A stretch of DNA of 6,347 bases from Bacteroidota bacterium (GTDB lineage: Bacteria; Bacteroidota; Rhodothermia; Rhodothermales; UBA10348). The notes beneath the pieces were generated by a model that was given only the letters and a program-made list of their open reading frames with translations, was not told the DNA's origin and did not search any database. This document shows positions 1 through 5,606 of this stretch, one piece after another. The translations under genes and the position numbers were made by a program. Position 1 is the stretch's first letter, and every line of letters begins with the position of its first letter. The stretch is from assembly GCA_004356385.1 (NCBI GenBank), contig SMXL01000080.1, positions 1 to 6,347 on the forward strand. Direction: 5' to 3'.

Positions 1-459
1 CGGAGTAATGCCATCCAACGCCGTAGACAACTGGCCGGATACCACCTCTTCTGCCCGCCCCGCCTCTCTCTCTTCGAGCGTTTCACCCACACACACAATG
101 GGAACGAGAGAGTGCAAATGTGACTGCAAAATCTTACGATTAACGCCGGCGTCGGTCTCCCCGAATTTCTGGCGGCGCTCAGAATGGCCGAGAATAACGT
201 AATAACACCCGACGGCTCGGAGCATGGAAGCCGAAACTTCACCGGTAAACGCTCCTGAATCCGCTTCGTGCATGTTCTGAGCACCCAATCGGATCGGTGT
301 GCCATGCAGAACATCAAATGTGGCGTCCAGATTAACGAATGGAGGACACACCGCAACATGAATGTGTGTTGGATCTCCAATAGCCGAGACAACCGCGCTA
401 GCGAGTTGCCTGGCCGACATGTGATCGGAATTCATTTTCCAATTTCCAGCAATGAGCAT
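1..459 (-). CDS. tpiA: Triosephosphate isomerase, N-terminal part (3' end cut by window)
   Basis: Triosephosphate isomerase interconverts dihydroxyacetone phosphate and glyceraldehyde 3-phosphate in glycolysis and gluconeogenesis, in the cytoplasm. The minus strand reads open for 153 codons from ATG at 459 to the window edge. It begins MLIAGNWKMN, the hallmark TIM N-terminus, with the substrate-binding Asn6 and catalytic Lys8. It continues through LGAQNMH (58-64), GAFTGEVSASML (69-80) and ILGHSERR (89-96, electrophilic His92) to PIVCVGETLEERE. The catalytic Glu motif (residue about 165 in the family) and the rest of the barrel lie beyond base 1; full length should be near 250 residues. I chose the ATG at 459 because it sits right at the conserved N-terminus, although the frame stays open upstream without another ATG. 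No strong Shine-Dalgarno is visible. It starts 52 bases after the lipoprotein gene on the same strand, so co-transcription is plausible. The family assignment is very secure. Confidence 0.97.
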   Translation of the reverse strand, partial: MLIAGNWKMNSDHMSARQLASAVVSAIGDPTHIHVAVCPPFVNLDATFDVLHGTPIRLGAQNMHEADSGAFTGEVSASMLRAVGCYYVILGHSERRQKFGETDAGVNRKILQSHLHSLVPIVCVGETLEEREAGRAEEVVSGQLSTALDGITP

Positions 460-499
460 AAGAGAAGCGTCTTCGTGTAAATGTATGTTTGCGGAAATA

Positions 500-512
500 A
501 ATTCTGAGAATT
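500..512. repeat. Short AT-rich palindrome at the lipoprotein gene 3' end
   Basis: AATTCTGAGAATT is a perfect 6-base inverted repeat around one central base. It lies in the 52-base gap before tpiA and touches the stop codon (512-514) of the upstream gene. It could be an operator-like site or chance. The stem is too weak, and lacks a T-run, for an intrinsic terminator. Confidence 0.3.
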
Positions 513-1909
513 CAATTGGCCTGGGAAGCTATCTGATTCAATCGGGCTATGACGGCGATCAAGTCATTCTTTAGATCCATCATCCCGGATCCCGTGTATT
601 TCGAAACAATTAATCCATCTGGATCTATCAAAAACCGCGTCGGAATTACGTGGACATTGTACAGACGGGCAATGTCCGACTCCTTTCCGCCCTCTGCAAA
701 TACAAACATACCCGGGGGATCTACCTCTTCAAAGAGAGCTTCGTTAACGACCGAATCCGGGTCCGTCGATATCGAAAGGACCTGAAATATATTTTCGTTT
801 AAAAGCTGAAATACTGTATTCCGGTCGCCGATTTCTTTCAGGAAAATGTCATTGGTGGGTTCATAAAACTCGAGAATCTGAAACTTGCCCAGCAGGCTCT
901 CTGACGACAACTCGGTCCCATCGCGTAATAAAACCTGAAACGCTGGAGCCTCCATTCCCGGCAACAAGTTTTCAATCTCGTACGTGGCTCGGGCTGCCCA
1001 CGTCGCCCAGTCAGTGCCCGGGTACGACCGGCGAAGCTCCAACGCTTCCTCCAATGCAAGGTCGTTCTGGAAACTATCAAGAAGTGCGACCACCAGTTCC
1101 ATTTGTAATTCTGCTTTTTGAATCTCGTCCGGAACTCTCTCGCGGTACCATCTGAGCAGGCTGAGAGACGAATCCTGACCCAGCTGGCGTGCGACCGACC
1201 GTCGAGCCGCCCTCACCGCTTGAACGATCCCGCTATAGTCGATACCGAGCTCCGGAAGCCGTGCGATGACGAGCGAGTCCTGCCATCCTTCCAGCATGAC
1301 CACCGATTCGACGGAGGCAAGCTTCGTGGCCATACTCGTCGGGTAGCTTGAACGAAGACTCCAGAGAATCGCACTCGTACTGGCAATCGTATCGAACATG
1401 TTTCTGCCGCTTGCCGTCTGGGACTGAACCAGTTCCAAAATTCGCTGGTTGTGCAGGGCCTTGACGTTTCGATACGCCGTCCACGCTGCGTTTTCGGGAG
1501 ATACAATCCTGAGACGCCTCCCGTTTAACGGGAATGATCCGCTTACGGTCGTCGAGTCTCCTTCCGCGACTACAAACTCAGCAATGGCCAGTCTTGTACC
1601 CGCCCGGCTTACGATAAAAGGGAAAACGCCCTCCTCGAGAGCGGAAATATCCATTCGGAAGTTACCACTCACGTCGGTTATTGCGACTCCGAGTGTATCG
1701 ATATCCCCTTCTGATTGCGTGACAAGGACAATCTCAAATCCTCCGAAATCTTTCGTCGAGTCCTGCTGACTAGAAATGGAAAACGTGCCTTCTGCAAACG
1801 CACGTATTCTCGGGCGAGCTTTTTCACCACACCCCGTTAGCAGGAACATGGAAACGACAAGCGTGCTCCACAGCAAACGGGCGCCGGACCTTCTACACCA
1901 TTCTCTCAT
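512..1909 (-). CDS. Lipoprotein with cysteine-free thioredoxin-like (TlpA/AhpC-type) C-terminal domain
   Basis: This is a predicted envelope lipoprotein of 465 residues. The N-terminus has an Arg-rich start, a hydrophobic stretch (about 12-24) and a lipobox LLTGC, with Cys27 as the probable lipidation site. Residues about 35-130 look beta-rich and contain ITDVSGNFRMDI, resembling carboxypeptidase-regulatory or transthyretin-like modules. Residues about 140-310 are helical, ending in a TPR-like stretch with ELRRSYPGTDWA. From about 316 a thioredoxin-like domain follows: GMEAPAFQVLLRDGTELS, GKFQILEFYEPTND, then VHVIPTRFLIDPDG with the likely cis-Pro423. Where TlpA-like proteins carry WCxxC this one has YEPTNDIF, so no redox cysteines are present; dithiol chemistry is unlikely and a binding or structural role is more probable (inference). 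It starts 27 bases after gatB, without a clear Shine-Dalgarno. The lipoprotein and fold calls are good; the exact function is unknown. Confidence 0.9.
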   Translation of the reverse strand: MREWCRRSGARLLWSTLVVSMFLLTGCGEKARPRIRAFAEGTFSISSQQDSTKDFGGFEIVLVTQSEGDIDTLGVAITDVSGNFRMDISALEEGVFPFIVSRAGTRLAIAEFVVAEGDSTTVSGSFPLNGRRLRIVSPENAAWTAYRNVKALHNQRILELVQSQTASGRNMFDTIASTSAILWSLRSSYPTSMATKLASVESVVMLEGWQDSLVIARLPELGIDYSGIVQAVRAARRSVARQLGQDSSLSLLRWYRERVPDEIQKAELQMELVVALLDSFQNDLALEEALELRRSYPGTDWATWAARATYEIENLLPGMEAPAFQVLLRDGTELSSESLLGKFQILEFYEPTNDIFLKEIGDRNTVFQLLNENIFQVLSISTDPDSVVNEALFEEVDPPGMFVFAEGGKESDIARLYNVHVIPTRFLIDPDGLIVSKYTGSGMMDLKNDLIAVIARLNQIASQAN

Positions 1910-1936
1910 CTAGAACTGGCCATGTTTGATGGATGA

Positions 1937-3415
1937 TTAATCGCTTGAACCCAGTTTCTCCTCCAAAAGTGCCCGCACCATCTTCGGATCTGGTGAACCC
2001 GGATACTTTGACATCACTTGTCCAATGAAGAATCCAATCAGACCGACCTTTCCATTCCGATACGTGATCACATTTTCCGGATTGTTAGCCAATACATCAT
2101 GGACTACTCGAGAGATTTCATCAGTATCCTGGACCTGAAACAGATTACGAGCCTGGGCAATCGAATTTGGTGGATCTGACGAAGTGAGCATCTGCTCGAA
2201 TATATCGACGGCCGCTGTCGAGCTGATTCGATGCTGGAGCCGCATCTCTATTAACTCCGAGAACCTCTTTGTATCGACACCGATTTGTACCCGTTGCGAA
2301 TCTTTCGACTTCAGTGTTTCGAGGGCGTGCGTCATTAAAAAATTCGCAACAGATTTTGCAACGACCTTCACTTCGAACGTCCCTTCACTCATGAGATTCG
2401 ACACGCATTCTTCAAAATAATCTGCAATTTCCCGCTCGGAGGTGAGCACTTCGCCATCTTGAAACGGCAACTCCCAGTCGGACATATACATTCTGATTCG
2501 TTCGTCCGGCAAGGACGTCATTTCGTTTTTCGCGCGGGCCAGTTGCTCATCTGACACGACCAGAGGAGGTAGATCCGGATCAGGAAAATATCGATAGTCA
2601 TCGGCTCCTTCCTTCGATCGCATCGAGCGCGTTTCACCCTTTTTCTCATCCCACAAGCGAGTTTCTACCTCGACTTCGTGACCGTCCTCGAGTAGACCCC
2701 TTTGCCTTTCAATTTCATAGGCGAGGGCACGCTCCAGAAACCGGAAGGAATTGATATTCTTGATTTCAGCTTTCTTCCCCAACTCGGAGGAGCCTGTGGG
2801 CCGAATGGAGATGTTCGCATCGCAGCGAAGGGATCCTTCCTCCATATTTCCATCACAAATATCCAGGTACCGAACCAGTTGCCTGATTTTGCGCATGGTT
2901 TTGTATGCCTCCCGGGGTGTTCGAATATCCGGTTCAGTTACGATTTCGATGAGTGGAACACCCGACCGATTAAAATCCAGCAACGTTGAATCCGACTCCG
3001 CGTTATGAATACTTCTCCCAGCATCCTCTTCCACGTGTATTCTAGTCAGCCGGATTTGACGTGTTTCTGATGGATCGTCGTCGAGTACGATTTCTACATA
3101 TCCACCCGTACAAATCGGCTGCTCGTACTGCGAAATCTGATACCCCTTTGGGAGATCCGGATAGAAATAGTGTTTGCGAGCGAATACCGACCGCTGATTA
3201 ATGGTCGAATGCGTGGCCATGCCCATCTTCAGCGTGAGGTCGACGGCGTGTTCATTGTAAACAGGCAACGTCCCGGGATGACCGAGTGATAAGGGATCCA
3301 CCTGAATATTCGGATCAGATTGAAAAGAAGCGGGTTCGGAGCTAAATGCTTTCGATTCGGTCGAGAGCTGACAATGCACCTCGAGTCCAATAACCGCTTC
3401 GAATTGATCTTTCAT
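1937..3415 (-). CDS. gatB: Aspartyl/glutamyl-tRNA(Asn/Gln) amidotransferase subunit B
   Basis: GatB is the tRNA-binding kinase-like subunit of GatCAB, which converts Glu-tRNA(Gln) and/or Asp-tRNA(Asn) to the amidated forms using ATP and ammonia supplied by GatA. The 492-residue protein matches full family length. Visible landmarks are FEAVIGLEVHCQL (5-17), LGHPGTLPVYN (44-54), FYPDLPKGYQISQYEQPI (84-101), HVEEDAG (127-133), the family signature DFNRSGVPLIEIVTEPD (147-163), GSLRCDANIS (194-203), KNINSF and YRYFPDPDLPPL. The C-terminal YqeY-like tail (about 345-492) ends in NGKVGLIGFFIGQVMSK and a PKMVRALLEEKLG helix. I chose ATG at 3415 because the conserved block begins at once; an in-frame TTG at 3430 would add only five residues. 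AGAGA directly abuts the ATG, so no well-spaced Shine-Dalgarno is seen. Four cysteines common in this family are absent near residues 25-43. gatA and gatC are not in the window. Confidence 0.97.
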   Translation of the reverse strand: MKDQFEAVIGLEVHCQLSTESKAFSSEPASFQSDPNIQVDPLSLGHPGTLPVYNEHAVDLTLKMGMATHSTINQRSVFARKHYFYPDLPKGYQISQYEQPICTGGYVEIVLDDDPSETRQIRLTRIHVEEDAGRSIHNAESDSTLLDFNRSGVPLIEIVTEPDIRTPREAYKTMRKIRQLVRYLDICDGNMEEGSLRCDANISIRPTGSSELGKKAEIKNINSFRFLERALAYEIERQRGLLEDGHEVEVETRLWDEKKGETRSMRSKEGADDYRYFPDPDLPPLVVSDEQLARAKNEMTSLPDERIRMYMSDWELPFQDGEVLTSEREIADYFEECVSNLMSEGTFEVKVVAKSVANFLMTHALETLKSKDSQRVQIGVDTKRFSELIEMRLQHRISSTAAVDIFEQMLTSSDPPNSIAQARNLFQVQDTDEISRVVHDVLANNPENVITYRNGKVGLIGFFIGQVMSKYPGSPDPKMVRALLEEKLGSSD

Positions 3416-3453
3416 TCTCTGCAATTGCAAGCTGCTGGTTTCAATTCAGAAGT

Positions 3454-3509
3454 GTGTTCCGAATGGATTCATTCACGAGGAGCCAATCCATTTGTTGGAA
3501 GCCGAACAC
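3454..3509. repeat. Nested inverted repeat in the leader of gatB
   Basis: AATGGATT (3462-3469) is perfectly complementary to AATCCATT (3485-3492), with a 15-base loop. Outside it, GTGTTC (3454-3459) pairs with GAACAC (3504-3509). The structure almost fills the gap between the sugar phosphotransferase stop (3513-3515) and the gatB start (3415). On the transcribed minus strand no T-run follows, so it is not a standard intrinsic terminator. It may be an mRNA processing, stabilising or regulatory hairpin, or a protein-binding site. Confidence 0.45.
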
Positions 3510-3512
3510 GAC

Positions 3513-4946
3513 TTACCGGCCCGCTCCACGAATAGCCGTATAAACGGTACGGAATAGAATCTGAAGATCCCGTCTGAAGCTCATGTTTTCTATGTAGAAT
3601 AGATCGTACTTCACTTTTTGCCGAACATCTTCGAGATTCGAATCATATTTCCACTTTACTTGTGCCCAGCCAGTAATACCCGGCTTGACCCGATGCCTCC
3701 TGCTGTACAGAGGAATCTGAGGAGAATATTCGTCGACGAAGAAGGGTCGTTCTGGTCTTGGCCCAACGAGACTCATATCACCTTTGAAGACATTCCACAT
3801 TTGAGGGATTTCATCGATTCGCCATTTTCTTAACCAGCGTCCAAATCGTGTATACCGCGGATCATTCTCAGCTGCCAAGACGGGGCCCGTTTTTTCTTCT
3901 GCATCGTTTTGCATCGTGCGAAATTTATACATCACGAACTCAAGACCGTGTTGGCCCACTCGATGTTGTCGATAAATTGCACGACCCGATGAGGTAATAC
4001 GAATCATGACACCAATCAGGATCCATATCGGAAGCCCGGCGGCCAGGACGATGGCTGCAATCACGAGATCCATAAATCTTTTGAGACTCTCCTCCCAAGC
4101 CTGCATTGGCTCAGGCAATACTTCAATGAGCGGAAGTCCATACATGTGCTCGGTTCGAGCCATGCCGCCGATAATGGTGTAAAAATCCGGAACGAGTTTC
4201 AATGAAACCGATTTGCCGTCGCAGAGACGAAGGACTTCCATCAACGAACCGCCATCGTCGGGTCCGAGGGCGATCAAAACATCCTGAATTTCGAGATCGT
4301 CGATTAGTTGAGGGAGTTCTTGAATCGATGAAAGATTGTTCGAGTCGTCCGAAGTTAAAATTCCTCCTTGTGCTTCTTTTCCTCCCTGAGCCGGACTTGT
4401 CTGGCGCCTTAGCCGCAGTGCGCCGACAATATCGAGACCGGCCTCTGGGTAGCGAGCTACCTCTTCGTGCAATTGATCCAGTATGTCACTCCATCCGACA
4501 ATGAGAGTTTTGTGTAATCCGTACCCTTTTAAAATGAGCAGTTTTTGCACGGATCGAACCAGAACTCGGCCCGTGGCGACCAAGACGAACACCGCTGCGA
4601 AGTAAAAGAAGAGATTCGAACGTGCCGAATACGCATCCAGGCTCTCGATAAAAAGAAGAAAGAACAGCACCAAAATTCCAAACGTGACCACTTTTGCGAG
4701 TGAAACCAGCTCATCGAAGCGGCTCGACGCATACCGTTCGCGGTACATGCCATAGACCAAAAACAGAACCAGCCAGTACAGGGTCAGCAGTGAAACAAGG
4801 ATCCATACGTAACCGGTATCGGGGGCGAAAACGGGGTCAGAAAACCAACCCCAATTGAAGCGGGCCCAATACCAGATCAAATTGGCCCAGGCGAGAGCGA
4901 TCGCATCGGCGGCCACGAGAGATATCAGCTCAATTCTTCTTGACAC
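3513..4946 (-). CDS. Polyprenyl-phosphate sugar-1-phosphate transferase (WcaJ-like exopolysaccharide initiator)
   Basis: This integral membrane enzyme of 477 residues should transfer a sugar-1-phosphate from a nucleotide sugar to undecaprenyl phosphate, the first step of exopolysaccharide or O-antigen-type repeat assembly. Four N-terminal membrane helices (about 5-27, 46-65, 84-101, 111-129) precede a Rossmann-like soluble domain (about 145-275, KTLIVGWSD at its start). A further hydrophobic helix (about 291-316) leads into the catalytic bacterial sugar transferase domain. There the sequence has KRFMDLV (289-295), KFRTM (341-345), LRKWRIDEIPQMWNVFKGDMSLVGPRPER (372-400) with the Asp378-Glu379 catalytic pair, KPGITGWAQV (421-430) and YDLFYIENMS (447-456). 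The start is GTG at 4946: a TGA closes the frame just upstream, AAGGA lies nine bases before it, and the next in-frame ATG falls inside the membrane region. Sugar specificity (glucose or galactose) cannot be read. No other glycan gene is next to it. Confidence 0.95.
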   Translation of the reverse strand: MSRRIELISLVAADAIALAWANLIWYWARFNWGWFSDPVFAPDTGYVWILVSLLTLYWLVLFLVYGMYRERYASSRFDELVSLAKVVTFGILVLFFLLFIESLDAYSARSNLFFYFAAVFVLVATGRVLVRSVQKLLILKGYGLHKTLIVGWSDILDQLHEEVARYPEAGLDIVGALRLRRQTSPAQGGKEAQGGILTSDDSNNLSSIQELPQLIDDLEIQDVLIALGPDDGGSLMEVLRLCDGKSVSLKLVPDFYTIIGGMARTEHMYGLPLIEVLPEPMQAWEESLKRFMDLVIAAIVLAAGLPIWILIGVMIRITSSGRAIYRQHRVGQHGLEFVMYKFRTMQNDAEEKTGPVLAAENDPRYTRFGRWLRKWRIDEIPQMWNVFKGDMSLVGPRPERPFFVDEYSPQIPLYSRRHRVKPGITGWAQVKWKYDSNLEDVRQKVKYDLFYIENMSFRRDLQILFRTVYTAIRGAGR

Positions 4947-4955
4947 GTTTGGTCA

Positions 4956-4960
4956 TCCTT
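4956..4960 (-). promoter_or_regulatory. Shine-Dalgarno for the sugar phosphotransferase GTG start
   Basis: AAGGA on the minus strand lies nine bases upstream of the GTG at 4946 and is the clearest ribosome binding site in the window. Its last A is also the first base of an out-of-frame ATG (4956-4954) that opens an eight-codon frame, MTKRVKKN, closing at 4930 inside the sugar phosphotransferase gene. Confidence 0.6.
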
Positions 4961-5606
4961 AAACTATACTGGTCACGTCCTGAACCGGTGTTGATCGAGG
5001 CAATGAATTCGAGCCGCGAATCAAAGCCGAGGACCATAAAAATAGCGAAACAGACTCGGGTTCCTGTTCGCGCTGAAAATACGTACACAGAGGACCCGCG
5101 TTTTCTGGCTCTTTTTCCGAGTCTTGTCGTGATTCCGTTGATGCATCTCATCTAAGATCGTCTTGATGACCTGCGGCCAGTCGTGTCGGGTGGCCGGGTC
5201 CATGGTCTGTCGTGCGTGATTCGACGACCGGTCGCTTTTCGTCCCTTGCCTTCATTTTGGTCGTCCATCTTAAGGCTACGATAATGTTGAGCCCTCTCTC
5301 AGCTCAGCCCTCGACGATTTAGTGTCACGAGTGGACTCCGTCGAAAAATATTCTTTTCGGTCTGGAGCATCGTCGATCAAAGTTTTTTTCTCGTCGCCCG
5401 ATCGGCTACGAAATTCCCTTTTATTGGCAATGGCGTTACTTCACGGCAAGGGCGGCGAGCTTTCAGATTCGTGCTGACTGGAGAGTCATTTTCCCCGTGT
5501 CTGGGCGGATGTCCAGGATCGAACGACCATTCAGACTATTCTTGAGCCAACTGAATCGTCGATGCCGACCTTATGAATCTTTTGATTTCCGATTCAGATT
5601 GATTCT
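4957..5606. other. Gap of about 650 bases without a confident gene
   Basis: Between the TonB-family stop and the sugar phosphotransferase start I recognise no gene on either strand. The minus strand has short open frames: 5203-5021 (60 codons, with WPQVIKTILDEMHQR), 5151-4930 (73 codons, basic, overlapping the next gene), 5268 downward (38 codons, MDDQNEGKG), and further fragments of about 50 codons at 5300-5540 lacking an ATG. Several frames are open over the same bases and none shows a family motif or a good ribosome binding site. The stretch contains a GC-rich hairpin (5168-5200), a 10-base palindrome CGACCGGTCG (5225-5234) and a TGACT/AGTCA inverted repeat (5475-5488). A promoter for the sugar phosphotransferase is expected here, but I could not place convincing -35/-10 or Bacteroidota-type TAnnTTTG elements. 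A decayed gene, a long leader or a small RNA are possible. Confidence 0.5.
5168..5200. repeat. GC-rich hairpin in the gap
   Basis: CGGCCA (5174-5179) pairs with TGGCCG (5191-5196) around an 11-base loop. GACC (5168-5171) and GGTC (5197-5200) extend the stem across a 2-base bulge, giving ten base pairs in all. No T-run follows on either strand, so it is not a typical intrinsic terminator. Role unknown; it could be part of a structured leader or small RNA. Confidence 0.45.

Noticed and set aside
3416..3430. TTG at 3430 as the gatB start
   Set aside because: It adds only five residues (MQLQR) before MKDQFEAVIGLEVH, has no ribosome binding site, and the ATG at 3415 fits the family start better.
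4940..5155. Plus-strand open frame of 71 codons
   Set aside because: It starts with TTG inside the sugar phosphotransferase start region on the opposite strand, has no family motif and no ribosome binding site; it is probably a chance frame.
5021..5203. Minus-strand 60-codon frame as a real gene
   Set aside because: A short amphipathic stretch (WPQVIKTILDEMHQR) is suggestive, but the other frames are also open here, the ATG has no ribosome binding site, and I recognise no family.
5475..5492. TGACT-GGAG-AGTCA followed by TTTT as a plus-strand terminator
   Set aside because: The stem has only five pairs, the T-run is four bases, and no plus-strand gene ends here.
5510..5530. GTTCGATCC-like string on the minus strand suggesting a tRNA T-arm
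   Set aside because: The flanking bases do not form a T-stem, and no acceptor, D or anticodon arm can be drawn around it.
5219..5566. Recurring TCGTCGA/TCGACGA heptamers as a regulator box
   Set aside because: The same string also occurs inside coding regions of this window (for example near 1547, 3728 and 4290), so it looks like background composition.
5571..5606. Terminator after the TonB-family gene from repeated GAATC/GATTC
   Set aside because: The possible stems are five AT-rich pairs with loops of over ten bases and no T-run on the minus strand.
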